NCBI RefSeq assembly: GCF_002207865.1
Contig: NZ_BDQM01000007.1
Coordinates: 1-64,000, forward strand
DNA from: Colwellia marinimaniae
Lineage (GTDB): Bacteria > Pseudomonadota > Gammaproteobacteria > Enterobacterales > Alteromonadaceae
Length of the DNA: 64,000 bases
Direction of reading: 5' to 3'
The notes under the pieces are model-generated. The model worked only from the letters and a program-made list of their open reading frames with translations, had not been told where the DNA came from and ran no database searches. The position numbers and the translations under genes are program-made. Each line of letters starts with the position of its first letter. Position 1 is the stretch's first letter. Shown here in pieces: positions 50,045 to 61,154 of the stretch.

Positions 50045-50611
50045 TTAATTTGTAGCGTAGAACTGTTTCATCACACGGCTAACAATAGCTGCAGTACGAT
50101 ATATTTTTTGTGCTTCATTACTATCTTCATGAACAAAGCCTTGTACTGCACCTCGCCAAACTTTTTTACCCGTGCGAGCATCTTCGATATAAATCAAAAA
50201 ACTACCTTTTTTCAAACCATCACGGCCCGGTAAACCTGGCGTAATACCAAATTCATGATTGATGGTTTCATCTGATAAATCACTGGCTAAGGCAACACCA
50301 AAACCAACATAGAAAGTAGAGTTTTGGGCATTGCGGGTATTGTAAAAACCATGCTTCATTAAATCGCTAATAATAGCATCAGCATAAAGCTTATATACTG
50401 CTTGGGTCTGCTCAGCTTTTAATGAAGTTGCTTTGACATACTTAGGCGCTAAAGAAAACGTACTGCCTGGCGAATAAGAAATAGGTATATCTCGCACACT
50501 TGAGATGGCCAATTGATTTCTATTCACTTGTGGCTCTGGAGGTACAGTCACACAAGCACTTACCAATAAGCTGCTAAAAAGGGCAATGGTTAAACTAATA
50601 TTTTTCTTCAT
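50045..50611 (-). CDS. DUF4136-type lipoprotein
   Basis: 188 residues with lipobox VSAC (near Cys20). The later part ISDLMKHGFYNTRNAQNSTF and GSFLIYIEDARTGKKVWRG, ending with conserved helices, fits the DUF4136 family of outer-membrane lipoproteins. The function is unknown. The gene lies upstream of the DUF3016-type gene on the same strand. Confidence 0.75.
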   Translation of the reverse strand: MKKNISLTIALFSSLLVSACVTVPPEPQVNRNQLAISSVRDIPISYSPGSTFSLAPKYVKATSLKAEQTQAVYKLYADAIISDLMKHGFYNTRNAQNSTFYVGFGVALASDLSDETINHEFGITPGLPGRDGLKKGSFLIYIEDARTGKKVWRGAVQGFVHEDSNEAQKIYRTAAIVSRVMKQFYATN

Positions 50612-50892
50612 TATTCAATCCTATAAATATCTATTAACGCTTCAATACTGACTTAATTCTATAATTAAGTATATAAATACATTAAATTAAATTCTGTTAC
50701 CGATTGTAATTTAAATAATCTATTAAGAACCGATACAAGCCACGTCAGCATTACCTTAGTGCAAAACTTTTATAGATTAAATATGCCGGAATTTCATGCT
50801 AAAAGAGAAAATAACTATGAACAAACGTCATAGAAATACAACGTTCAATGCTTAAACTGATTAACAATGTTTTAACCTTGGAGGTCGCCGCA

Positions 50893-51029
50893 ATGGCCAC
50901 CGTTTTTCAGGATAATTGCACCAAGGCAATCCTGCTCTTATGGCAAAGCTGGAGCAATTAGCACTACTGGCACAAGACGAATTTTATATTGAAATATCAA
51001 TTGATAAAATACTTGTTCAAGCAGATTAG
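50893..51029 (+). pseudogene. Possible broken small gene
   Basis: An ATG at 50893 with GGAGGT well placed upstream opens a frame beginning MATVFQDN. From about 50917 the neighbouring frame reads HQGNPALMAKLEQLALLAQD and ends at 51027-51029. One added base near 50915 would join both into a product of about 45 residues. I do not recognise it, and chance cannot be excluded. Confidence 0.3.
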
Positions 51030-51175
51030 CGTCAGTTAGTCATGAGTGAATGACTCAACTTGGCCATCAAGGTATTAACCAAATAACGGCTTGCTTAACC
51101 CCTATAGCAGAGCAGTCAACACTTGAGGAAAGCTCAGCAATAACGACAGGAAGCCAGCAGACGACTGCCAGCATT

Positions 51176-51652
51176 AAAGCTCACAGAAGTGAGCTTTAGT
51201 ACTATAAGCAATAAAATTCTTTATGCGCAGGATAAATTGTTTAGTACCAGGCGCTTTATGGTGACGTTTTGTGTTTCTTAAACAAGTAACAAAGCAACGC
51301 CGTCATTTACACTTAAGTTAGCTAAATACAATCGTAGAAAGCAAAAATCTCACCGAAGTGAGCTTTAGTACTATAAGCAATAGAATGCTTTATGCGCAGG
51401 ATAAATTGTTTAGTTCAAGGCGCTTTATGGTGACGTTTAGTTTTTCTTAAACGAGTAACAAAGCAACGCCGTAATTTACAATTAAGTTAGCTAAATACAA
51501 TCGTAGAAAGTAAAAAGCTCACCGAAGTGAGCTTTAGTACTATAAGCAATAAAATGCTTTATGCGCAGGATAAATTGTTTAGTTCAAGGCGCTTTATGGT
51601 GACGTTTAGTTTTTCTTAAACGAGCTATAAAGCAACGATGAAATTAACAATT
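51176..51652. repeat. 169-bp tandem repeat, nearly three units, carrying groEL terminators
   Basis: Each unit starts with a hairpin built on GCTCAC/GTGAGC, at 51176-51197, near 51346-51366 and near 51514-51535, with a constant spacing of 169 bp. The unit bodies differ at only a few positions. Read on the - strand, the unit nearest groEL gives GCTCAC-TTCG-GTGAGC followed by TTTTT, a tetraloop terminator. In the middle unit the stem is shortened, and in the far one the loop is changed and the T-tract is broken. The third unit ends close to the groEL stop codon. Confidence 0.9.
51514..51535 (-). terminator. groEL terminator (repeat unit nearest the gene)
   Basis: On the - strand AAAGCTCAC-TTCG-GTGAGC and then five T. 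The UUCG tetraloop makes a very stable hairpin. It lies 130 bp after the groEL stop; weaker copies follow at 169-bp intervals. Confidence 0.85.
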
Positions 51653-51666
51653 TAGACCAGCATAAA

Positions 51667-53316
<1,650 letters not shown>

Positions 53317-53376
53317 CTATTAATTTGTTGGGATGGAGCCAAAATTATGCTCAACATCAAGTTAAAAATTAGTGAA

Positions 53377-53667
53377 TTATTCAACAATCGCTAAAATGTC
53401 AGATTCATTTAAAATAAGAACTTCTTCACCATCAATTTTTTCAGTTTTAACGCCATAACCTTCACTGAAGATCACGTTATCGCCAACTTTAACGTCTAAA
53501 GCACGAACTTCACCGTTATCTAAAATACGACCATTTCCTACGGCAATAACTTCACCACGGGTAGATTTTTCTGCTGCACTACCAGTTAAAACAATACCGC
53601 CAGCTGATTTTGATTCTGCATCTTTACGTTTAATAATTACACGATCGTGTAGTGGACGAATAGCCAT
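53377..53667 (-). CDS. groS: Co-chaperonin GroES
   Basis: 96 residues. It opens [20 protein letters not shown], has the mobile loop around [20 protein letters not shown] and ends in ESDILAIVE. It forms the seven-membered lid on GroEL. It is the first gene of the groESL operon. Confidence 0.99.
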   Translation of the reverse strand: MAIRPLHDRVIIKRKDAESKSAGGIVLTGSAAEKSTRGEVIAVGNGRILDNGEVRALDVKVGDNVIFSEGYGVKTEKIDGEEVLILNESDILAIVE

Positions 53668-53974
53668 TTTTTTTCTCCTAAATGATGTCTGTTGTATAAA
53701 GTAGTGATTAAATGACTAACAGGCATTTAACACCAATCTTTGTTGCTAATAGTAATGGGGATAAAATAAATCTTCACAAGCCCTAAGAGAAAAAACTTTA
53801 GTCTGCTAAATCTATCCAATACCCTTTTCATTGATTAATTTTACCTAATTCACTGCGGGTCATTTATCACCTCAAAGCGCTTGCTTGGGTAATCGTGAAC
53901 GATTGACAGTGAAAGTACTAATATATTGGTTCTTTAGACCCGTGCAAAGTGCTTAGGTAATGGGTTTGCTCTCA
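53668..53974. promoter_or_regulatory. groES upstream region
   Basis: Apart from the sigma-32-type promoter at 53753-53780 I see no gene or hairpin. No CIRCE inverted repeat is present, so HrcA control is unlikely. Confidence 0.6.
53753..53780 (-). promoter_or_regulatory. Heat-shock (sigma-32) promoter of groESL
   Basis: On the - strand CTTGTGAA (53780-53773), a 12-bp spacer and CCCCATTA (53760-53753). This matches the sigma-32 consensus CTTGAAA-N11-15-CCCCATNT. It lies about 85 bp upstream of the groES start. Confidence 0.8.
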
Positions 53975-54493
53975 CTAATCTTTACGCTTGAACTCACCTT
54001 CTAAAGTCTCGCCTTGATGATGTGAAAGCGGATCATTGGCTGAAGTTCTAGACGAAGTAAATGGCCCACTGGTATTTTCATGTTGATAGACATTGCCCGA
54101 TGCGCCGTGATGGAATGCTGCGCCTGCGCCAAACTGATTAACCTTGATATGCTGTTGTACTTTATTGGCTATAGCGTTACGTACACTAGGTACCAGTAAC
54201 GATAAGCCGAAAATATCGGTAACAAAGCCAGGTGTTACTAATAAAACACCGGCCACTAATAACATTAAGCCTGTGACAATTTCTTCCGAGGGCATTTCAC
54301 CTTGTGCCATTTTAGTTTGTACTGACTGTAACGTTACCAAGCCTTGTTGACGGACATATTTAGCCCCTAACCAAGCAGTTAAAATAACAATGGCAATGGT
54401 TGGCCAAATGCCAAGTAAGGCACCCACTTGCATAATTACCGCTATTTCGATAACAGGGATAATGATAAACAGCACAAATAATAGTTGAAACAT
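53975..54493 (-). CDS. fxsA: FxsA family membrane protein
   Basis: 172 residues. Four hydrophobic helices lie within the first 115 residues, with the family stretches VIEIAVIMQVGALLGIWPTI and LLVTPGFVTDIFGLSLLVPS. The polar C-terminal tail is cytoplasmic. In E. coli FxsA relieves phage T7 exclusion by the F plasmid. It lies upstream of groESL on the same strand, a neighbourhood also known in enteric bacteria. Confidence 0.95.
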   Translation of the reverse strand: MFQLLFVLFIIIPVIEIAVIMQVGALLGIWPTIAIVILTAWLGAKYVRQQGLVTLQSVQTKMAQGEMPSEEIVTGLMLLVAGVLLVTPGFVTDIFGLSLLVPSVRNAIANKVQQHIKVNQFGAGAAFHHGASGNVYQHENTSGPFTSSRTSANDPLSHHQGETLEGEFKRKD

Positions 54494-54637
54494 AATAATT
54501 CCTTATTTCCTATGAAACTTATATTGGGCTCAACAGGTCTTTTTCAAGGACAGTGAATGAGTATAAATATTAACCCTAAGTTTTCCTTAATACTCAGGGT
54601 ATACTATCAACAAGATTGCAGGAATTAGGTAACAAAA

Positions 54638-54949
54638 TTGTATCAATTAGTATTAACAACGTGCCCAAATGAAACCGTAGCCAAAAATATTGCTCAGCAA
54701 TTAGTTACAGAAAAACTTGCTGCCTGCGTTAATATTATCCCTAACATCACCTCAGTATATTATTGGCAAGGCGAATTGCAATGTGATAATGAAGTGCAAT
54801 TGCTGATAAAAACCGATGAAAACACTTTCGCCGCCTTAAACAAACGAATTAATCAATTACACCCGTATGACGTGGTGGAAGTTATTGCCTTGAATATCCA
54901 GCAAGGTGATAAGCATTATTTAAACTGGATCTCCAATTCTTTGAAGTAG
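54638..54949 (+). CDS. cutA: CutA divalent-cation tolerance protein
   Basis: 103 residues with a TTG start. The core ACVNIIPNITSVYYWQGEL and VQLLIKTDENTF are the CutA signature, and the protein forms a trimer related to PII proteins. It is linked to copper tolerance in E. coli. The dsbD gene follows after 5 nt, as in E. coli (cutA-dsbD), so they are one operon. Confidence 0.96.
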   Translation: MYQLVLTTCPNETVAKNIAQQLVTEKLAACVNIIPNITSVYYWQGELQCDNEVQLLIKTDENTFAALNKRINQLHPYDVVEVIALNIQQGDKHYLNWISNSLK

Positions 54950-54954
54950 ACTGA

Positions 54955-56838
54955 ATGAAAAATTTACTTTCCCTATGCTTAATTATATTAACAACCTTTA
55001 CGATTCTTCCGGCGGTAGCGCAAGAGAAACAATCAATTTTTGATATATCTAACACTAGCTTGTTTAGTAATGATGATGAATTCTTAAGAGTAGACCAAGC
55101 ATTCACCTTTAACTTTTATCAAAAAAATAACCAGTTAGAAGTTAGCTTTGATATAGCTCCTGGCTATTACCTTTACCGTCATCAATTTAAGTTTAAGGGT
55201 GAAAATATTACCTTTACTCCGGTTGAGTTACCTGAAGGCATAGACCATGAAGATGAATTTTTTGGTATTCAAAAAGTATTTATTAAACACTTAAGCTTCA
55301 TCATAAATCTTGAACAGGTCTCAAGTAATGGCAGTATCAAAATCACCTATCAAGGTTGTGCGGAAAAAGGCCTATGTTATGCCCCCACCAGTAAGGTAGT
55401 AGAATTAAGTAAAATAAGTTCATTTGATAACGCCCCCGTATTTTCATCCTTACTTAGCACAAGTGACAATAGCGCAAATACTAGTACTGGAAATAACAAT
55501 AATAAGACTCAGCTAAAGCAAGGTGAAGTTCAACAAAGTGAGCAACATCAGCTGGTCGATATGCTCAAGCAAGAAAGTTTGTTATTAACGCTTTTAGCTT
55601 TTTTTGTCGGCGGCTTATTGTTGTCATTTACGCCTTGTGTGTTTCCTATGTACCCTATTTTAACAGGGATTATTGTTGGCCAAAGTAAAAAAGGCACCCC
55701 CTTAACCACGAAGAAAGCGTTTACCTTATCTTTTGTTTACGTACAAGGTATGGCGGTAACGTATACCTTGCTCGGTATTGTCGTTGCTTTAGCAGGAGCC
55801 AAGTTTCAAGCGGTATTTCAACACCCTATCGTACTGATTAGTTTAAGTGTTTTATTTATTTTCCTAGCCCTCTCTATGTTTGGTCTGTTTAATTTAGCCT
55901 TACCTGCTAGTTGGCAAAACAAGCTTAATGCCATGAGTAACCAACAAAAAGGTGGCTCCTATGCCGGTGTGTTAATGATGGGCGTGATCTCAGGACTGGT
56001 CGCCTCACCATGTACTACCGCACCTTTAACAGGGGCATTGTTGTATATTTCACAAACAGGTGATGTCGTCCTTGGCGCCTCTGCTTTATATGCGCTGAGT
56101 TTGGGCATGGGTCTACCCTTATTAGTACTAGGCAGCTCTGGCGGCAAGTTATTACCAAAAGCGGGAGCCTGGATGAATATCATTAAGAATATCTTCGGCT
56201 TACTATTGTTAGCCGTCCCGATATTTTTACTTGAGCGATTTATTCCAGAAGTTGCTAGCCAAGCGCTATGGGCATTATTGCTATTAGTCAGTGCTAGTTA
56301 TTTCTATGTTGCCAACCAAAATCATGCGGCAACGCAAAAAAATCAGCAAGAAAAAGGTTTCTGGTACGGCTTGCGTTCTTTAGTTATTTTCTTAATGTTG
56401 TTTTTTGGCGCTAATATGGCCTACCAACTAGTCTATCCAAACACTAGTACTGTTAGCAATGGTGCTCAGCATGCTAGTTTTAAACAAGTAACGTCTTTGG
56501 CGCAACTGCAAAACGAAGTAAAAAATGCTAATCAACAAGGTAAGACTGTGATGGTAGATTTGTACGCGGATTGGTGCATTGCCTGTAAGGAGTTTGAAAA
56601 GTATACCTTTACTGATAGCCAGGTCCAACAAGCGCTAAGTAATAGTGTTTGGTTACAGATTGATATGACTGACTTTGATTCTAGCAATAATGCCGAGCTT
56701 GTTCAGCATTATACTATCCTAGGCTTACCCTCCATTTTGTTTTTTGATTTACAAGGCAAGGAATTAACCAAGCAGCGCACCACCGGCTTTATAAATGCCA
56801 CTGAGTTTACTGCTCACATTCAAACAATATTTAAATAG
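54955..56838 (+). CDS. dsbD: Thiol:disulfide interchange protein DsbD
   Basis: 627 residues. After a signal peptide (ending AVA-QEK) comes the periplasmic alpha domain with the Cys pair in YQGCAEKGLCYAPTS. The eight-helix membrane domain has Cys in LSFTPCVFPMYP and SPCTTAP. The C-terminal thioredoxin-like domain has active site DWCIACKEF. DsbD carries electrons from cytoplasmic thioredoxin across the inner membrane to DsbC, DsbG and cytochrome maturation. All six cysteines are present. Confidence 0.97.
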   Translation: MKNLLSLCLIILTTFTILPAVAQEKQSIFDISNTSLFSNDDEFLRVDQAFTFNFYQKNNQLEVSFDIAPGYYLYRHQFKFKGENITFTPVELPEGIDHEDEFFGIQKVFIKHLSFIINLEQVSSNGSIKITYQGCAEKGLCYAPTSKVVELSKISSFDNAPVFSSLLSTSDNSANTSTGNNNNKTQLKQGEVQQSEQHQLVDMLKQESLLLTLLAFFVGGLLLSFTPCVFPMYPILTGIIVGQSKKGTPLTTKKAFTLSFVYVQGMAVTYTLLGIVVALAGAKFQAVFQHPIVLISLSVLFIFLALSMFGLFNLALPASWQNKLNAMSNQQKGGSYAGVLMMGVISGLVASPCTTAPLTGALLYISQTGDVVLGASALYALSLGMGLPLLVLGSSGGKLLPKAGAWMNIIKNIFGLLLLAVPIFLLERFIPEVASQALWALLLLVSASYFYVANQNHAATQKNQQEKGFWYGLRSLVIFLMLFFGANMAYQLVYPNTSTVSNGAQHASFKQVTSLAQLQNEVKNANQQGKTVMVDLYADWCIACKEFEKYTFTDSQVQQALSNSVWLQIDMTDFDSSNNAELVQHYTILGLPSILFFDLQGKELTKQRTTGFINATEFTAHIQTIFK

Positions 56839-56872
56839 TTAAACGGTTGAATAGTCAATTTATCAGTGAAAT

Positions 56873-56907
56873 CTGTTCAGTCTATCTTGCTTAGATTGAC
56901 TGAACAG
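56873..56907. terminator. Hairpin between convergent dsbD and GGDEF-EAL genes
   Basis: A 14-bp stem with one mismatch (56873-56886 with 56894-56907) and a 7-nt loop. It lacks a clear T-tract on either side, so it may be a weak terminator for both genes. Confidence 0.5.
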
Positions 56908-56928
56908 TAGCCAAACAGATTAATTGTC

Positions 56929-59400
56929 TTAGGCTGACTTACCTTCAGTTACGTCCATAGTAACTTCTTTAGGAACTTTCCAGTAACCTGCTGTGGTGTG
57001 TTTATCTAACACGGCGAACAATTCTGCTTCAGGTATTGGCTTAGAGAAATAGTAACCTTGAATAATATCGCAATCATTTTCAGTCAAACTACGTAATTGC
57101 GCTTTAGTTTCAACTCCTTCCGCCACCACGATTAAGCCTAGGTTTTTTACCATAGCAATAGTTGAGGTGATAATTTGAAAATCAGAATGATTTTCCAGCA
57201 TGCCAAAAATAAAGCTTTTATCTATTTTTATAACATCCACCGGCATTTTCTTTAAATAGGCTAGTGATGAATAACCCGTACCAAAGTCATCAATAGCAAA
57301 ACTAAAGCCAATCCTTTTTAACGACTGCATCATGGCGATGGTGTGATCCATATCTTTTACTAAGGTTTGTTCGGTTAACTCTAATTCAAAATCCTGCGCG
57401 CGAAGAGAAAATTCTAGTAATAATTCTGTTAAGAAGTGCGGTAAATTACTATCAATAAACTGGCCAGCAGATAAGTTAATGGCTATTCGTGAATTAGTTA
57501 AACCATATTTTTTAATGGCTACCGCTAACTCGAAACATCGACGGATAATCCAATAACCGAGCTCAATCATGTGCTGTGAGTTTTCTAGAATGGGGATAAA
57601 GTCTTCCGGGGAGATCATACCGCGTTCAGGGTGCTGCCAGCGTAAAAGTGCCTCAAAACCATATAGCCTTTTCGTTTTAGCACAGATTTGTGGCTGTAAA
57701 CTTAAACTAAATTGTTGCTTGGCTAGCGCCTGTCTTACTTCACCTTCGAGCATAACTCGATGGGCAACACGTTGAAACATTTCGGGATGGTAAACATGAT
57801 ATTGTCCACCACCATTATCTTTTGCTTCATACATGGCAATATCAGCATGACTGATCAAGTCATCAGACTTCTCAATAGCCGACTCGGTATAAGCGATGCC
57901 GATACTGGTAGAGACATAGAATACATTTGAACCCAATTTAATCGGCTCTTTAAACTGTAACAGTACCTTTTCAGCGACTTCAATAGCCTCGCCAATATTT
58001 TCAAGATGGCTGAGTACGATTACAAATTCATCGCCACCAAAACGAGTGGCTAAATCTATATCGCCAACACAAACGCGCACACGTTCTGCTGCTTGGATCA
58101 GTAGTTTATCGCCGATATTATGACCATTACTATCATTAACCTTTTTAAAGTCATCTAAATCAAGAAACAGTACCGCGACACCACTTTTATGGCGAGCAAT
58201 ATTGGCAAGTGATTTACGTAGCTGATAGTTCAGCATATTTCTATTGGGCAAGCCAGTAAGTAGGTCATACATGGCGATATTTTCTAACTCTTTGGTCTTT
58301 TGCTCGACCACTAAGTTAAGCTGCTCTAGTTCATAACTAAGTTCTTGTGATGCATGCGCTAACACATCCAACTCATCAGCAAAAATGCGCGGCCTTTTTA
58401 GATCAACTTGTCGAAATTCATCAAACTTTTTTTGCGCCAACAAAGGCAGTGCATTAGAGAGTAACAATAATCGTTTGGTAAACGGACTAGAGATATAATA
58501 AACAAAGGCGGCTAACAAGATAAAAATAATACTTAAAGAGACAATAAAACGCAGTTGATAAGCATCATTCTTAGCCTTAAAAGCCGATACATCATCAATT
58601 AAGACTAAATAAAACCCCTGTTTTCCCTGATTGGCCAACTCAAGTAAATTAAGTAAATAGCTATTATTACCAATATTAAGTTGCAGGCCCTGTGCAAGGA
58701 TAGTATCTAACGTTGAGTCAGACTGATGCAATGTTAACAAGGACTCCGTTAGTCTCATATTCGAGGCTGAAATAATTTTTGCACTGGCAATATTAATGAC
58801 ATTATTATCTTGCTTTACGATACGAATAACTGCTACGTCCCTAGCTAAAGTGGTCTTTAGCGCAAACAGCATATCAACTAATGAAGTGCTCATAGTGACA
58901 ACAACCATATTTCCTAGCTTATTAAGCAAGGGTAAACTCAACAGTAATTGGCAGTTTTGTGGGCAATAAATCCTATGATTGGGCTCTTGTAGCCTGAACA
59001 CTTGGGCAATATTTTCCTGTACAGCTTGAGGGAAGTCGTTGGTTGAAAACAAAATATTTTGATGATCATCCACTAGCCAAATATCTTCTACATTGAGGTG
59101 TAATTGCAAAGCGTCATATTGTTTTTCAAGCTGTTTGGTTAGAGAAGAGAAGTCATCTTGCTCAGATAATTCGATCAAATCAGTGAATGTTTCTAACCAG
59201 ACCGTTATTTTAGTACGCAAGATATTATTGTGTAAGTTGACTTGCAGTTGCCCTTGCACAGTATTATTTTGCTGAAATTCTCGATAATCTTGCTGCAAAC
59301 GCCAATAGGACAGCGAGGAGAAACCTACAGCTAAAAAGAGTAAGGTTGATACAATCAGTATCAATAGTTTGGTTGGCACACTAACAAATTTTTTATTCAT
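56929..59400 (-). CDS. Membrane-bound GGDEF-EAL protein (cyclic di-GMP turnover)
   Basis: 823 residues. A membrane helix (about 12-32), a periplasmic sensor region of about 245 residues with Cys in CPQNCQLLLS, and a second helix (about 287-305) are followed by a HAMP-like linker. The GGDEF domain carries an intact RFGGDEF, and the EAL domain carries FEALLRWQHP and DDFGTGYSS. No RxxD inhibitory site precedes GGDEF. Both domains look catalytically able to make or cleave cyclic di-GMP; which one dominates is unknown. It is the last gene of a three-gene set with a porin-like gene 13 bp upstream and a phosphate-binding-like gene. Confidence 0.92.
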   Translation of the reverse strand: MNKKFVSVPTKLLILIVSTLLFLAVGFSSLSYWRLQQDYREFQQNNTVQGQLQVNLHNNILRTKITVWLETFTDLIELSEQDDFSSLTKQLEKQYDALQLHLNVEDIWLVDDHQNILFSTNDFPQAVQENIAQVFRLQEPNHRIYCPQNCQLLLSLPLLNKLGNMVVVTMSTSLVDMLFALKTTLARDVAVIRIVKQDNNVINIASAKIISASNMRLTESLLTLHQSDSTLDTILAQGLQLNIGNNSYLLNLLELANQGKQGFYLVLIDDVSAFKAKNDAYQLRFIVSLSIIFILLAAFVYYISSPFTKRLLLLSNALPLLAQKKFDEFRQVDLKRPRIFADELDVLAHASQELSYELEQLNLVVEQKTKELENIAMYDLLTGLPNRNMLNYQLRKSLANIARHKSGVAVLFLDLDDFKKVNDSNGHNIGDKLLIQAAERVRVCVGDIDLATRFGGDEFVIVLSHLENIGEAIEVAEKVLLQFKEPIKLGSNVFYVSTSIGIAYTESAIEKSDDLISHADIAMYEAKDNGGGQYHVYHPEMFQRVAHRVMLEGEVRQALAKQQFSLSLQPQICAKTKRLYGFEALLRWQHPERGMISPEDFIPILENSQHMIELGYWIIRRCFELAVAIKKYGLTNSRIAINLSAGQFIDSNLPHFLTELLLEFSLRAQDFELELTEQTLVKDMDHTIAMMQSLKRIGFSFAIDDFGTGYSSLAYLKKMPVDVIKIDKSFIFGMLENHSDFQIITSTIAMVKNLGLIVVAEGVETKAQLRSLTENDCDIIQGYYFSKPIPEAELFAVLDKHTTAGYWKVPKEVTMDVTEGKSA

Positions 59401-59413
59401 GGTAATACTACTG

Positions 59414-60706
59414 CTAGAACCAATACATCAATTGTACGGCCCACATTTGCCAATCTTCAGTATTATTAATGATGGCATTAGGCACGACCACAGGCGTTAG
59501 CCTGCCCGCACCTTTTACCCAATGATACTCCATACGCATGCTAAAATTACTGGTAATGTCGTAATTAACACCTAGGGTGATATCTTTATGAAAAGCAAAA
59601 TAATATGGAATATCTCCGCCGGTTATCTGTTGTAATTTTTTACCGTCTTTATCCTCTTTATTTAGGTAGAAATCTTCATATCGAGCTAACAAGGTTAATT
59701 GTTGCGTTAACTTATAGCGTGATTGTAAATAAAAGCCCTGACCAATATTATCTAGTTGAAAATCTGGGGAATAAAAGCCATCTATGGTAAATCGTTGCTG
59801 ATATATTTCACCACTAAACTCCCATTTTTCGCCTGCATAAATGGCGTTCATGGTATAAAATTGAAAGGTAAAATCACTATCAAAGAAAACATCTCCGCTA
59901 CCAACACCACCTTGGTCATAGGTAAAGCTAGCATCAAGTAATGATAAGCCAAAGCGCCATGAAGAAAATGCCGGTTGCCAATAGATACTTGCTTGCGCAT
60001 CATAATCTTGCTCAGCAGTCCCTTGAGCATACTCACTCAATATATTCTTAGTTTGTTCATCTGAAATAGGTGAGGAACCATAGCTTAATTGCCAATCAAA
60101 ATTACCATATTCATCGGTACTGTGACTTAATTTCGCCGCGATACCATCACTACCCACAGCGATATCTCTAAAACCATCAAAATAAACAGATTGTGGTAGG
60201 ATAATACTGGGTCTAGCAAAGGGAATATCTCGAGAGCTGGAATAAAGCCAATGATTATTTTTAAATCGGCCAAAATATACGTTAGCCTGCCAAGATTCAT
60301 TAGTATACGCGGACCAATCTAACAGCGCATAATCTACTCGGGCACCTTGTGAATAACGATTGCCACCATCTAAATAAACCACCTGAGCGGCCAAGCGAAA
60401 CTTATTTGTTAATTGATAGGAAGCATTGAGACCAATTTCGGTTAGCTCTGCCGATAGTCCACCGTCATCATTAACAAAATCACTACCGTTTACGTCAATA
60501 AGGCCTTGTGAAATAAAACCATGTAGTTGAAAGTCTTGCGAGTTAGCATAACTTGTACCCTCTTCTGCTTGTGCGCTAGTCACCACACAAGCGGCTAACA
60601 AAAAAGTGCACAAGTATGTTCGAGCAAGCAAACTTCGATCTCCAGACAAATTATTAACCCTGCTAGATACTTCGACAGCAGCATTAGTCTTTAATTTTGA
60701 CAACAT
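59414..60706 (-). CDS. Porin-like outer-membrane protein
   Basis: 430 residues. The likely signal peptide is in TYLCTFLLAACVVTSAQAEE, preceded by a longer than usual N-terminal stretch, so the true start may be later. Strands such as LHGFISQGLIDVNG, RLAAQVVYLDG and DITLGVNYDI and the final WAVQLMYWF (terminal Phe) indicate a 14-16-strand barrel. It looks like a porin of the phosphate-selective or OprP/OprO-related sort, but I cannot fix the substrate. Its start overlaps the upstream binding-protein gene by 23 nt, so the genes are coupled. Confidence 0.8.
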   Translation of the reverse strand: MLSKLKTNAAVEVSSRVNNLSGDRSLLARTYLCTFLLAACVVTSAQAEEGTSYANSQDFQLHGFISQGLIDVNGSDFVNDDGGLSAELTEIGLNASYQLTNKFRLAAQVVYLDGGNRYSQGARVDYALLDWSAYTNESWQANVYFGRFKNNHWLYSSSRDIPFARPSIILPQSVYFDGFRDIAVGSDGIAAKLSHSTDEYGNFDWQLSYGSSPISDEQTKNILSEYAQGTAEQDYDAQASIYWQPAFSSWRFGLSLLDASFTYDQGGVGSGDVFFDSDFTFQFYTMNAIYAGEKWEFSGEIYQQRFTIDGFYSPDFQLDNIGQGFYLQSRYKLTQQLTLLARYEDFYLNKEDKDGKKLQQITGGDIPYYFAFHKDITLGVNYDITSNFSMRMEYHWVKGAGRLTPVVVPNAIINNTEDWQMWAVQLMYWF

Positions 60707-61154
60707 TTAATACTCCTTTACCGCTAACCTTTTGCCCATCATCCATATTAAGTGGCTGTTGACTGCTAGAGTCATTAAAGCTTTGACTTAATTTTATTAA
60801 CGTTGCCTCACCTATATAACCAATAGCGCCTGGGGTGTTGCTGACGGCTTGGATAAGTTCTTGTTCAGACTTTACCACCGTCGGTGCCACGCCTAAACCT
60901 GAATAAGTCAATTTATGCCAGATACGATTCAGTTGATAGGGGAATATTTGCAAACGCTCTTTAGCAAAACGTTGGTGGAGTGCATGCTGACTAGGTAAAA
61001 CAAATACCGTGATCGCTTGATTATCACTCCAGCGTAACTGACGCATAGTGTAAATACGCCGTAACTGTGATTTAGTTAAGCTACGTTCAGTAACTTGTGG
61101 GTGAGTGACTACTTCAATAGCTGCAACTTGTGGGGTCACAAGGCACGCTAGCAT
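60684..61154 (-). CDS. PstS-like phosphate (or oxyanion) binding protein, small periplasmic
   Basis: 156 residues from the first ATG. The mature part LTKSQLRRIYTMRQLRWSD and the later GAIGYIGEATLIKLSQ resemble one lobe of PstS-type phosphate-binding proteins, as in short standalone members. It is much shorter than PstS, so it may bind ligand weakly or act as a sensor partner. From the ATG the signal peptide lacks a basic start. The frame is open upstream to 61184, where an ATT codon would give a normal signal (KHYFLAIVLMLACLV). The three genes 61184 to 56929 form one operon. Confidence 0.72.
   Translation of the reverse strand: MLACLVTPQVAAIEVVTHPQVTERSLTKSQLRRIYTMRQLRWSDNQAITVFVLPSQHALHQRFAKERLQIFPYQLNRIWHKLTYSGLGVAPTVVKSEQELIQAVSNTPGAIGYIGEATLIKLSQSFNDSSSQQPLNMDDGQKVSGKGVLNVVKIKD

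Noticed and set aside
51176..51652. CRISPR-like array after groEL
   Set aside because: The unit is 169 bp and nearly identical throughout, with no short repeat and unique spacers, and there are no cas genes.
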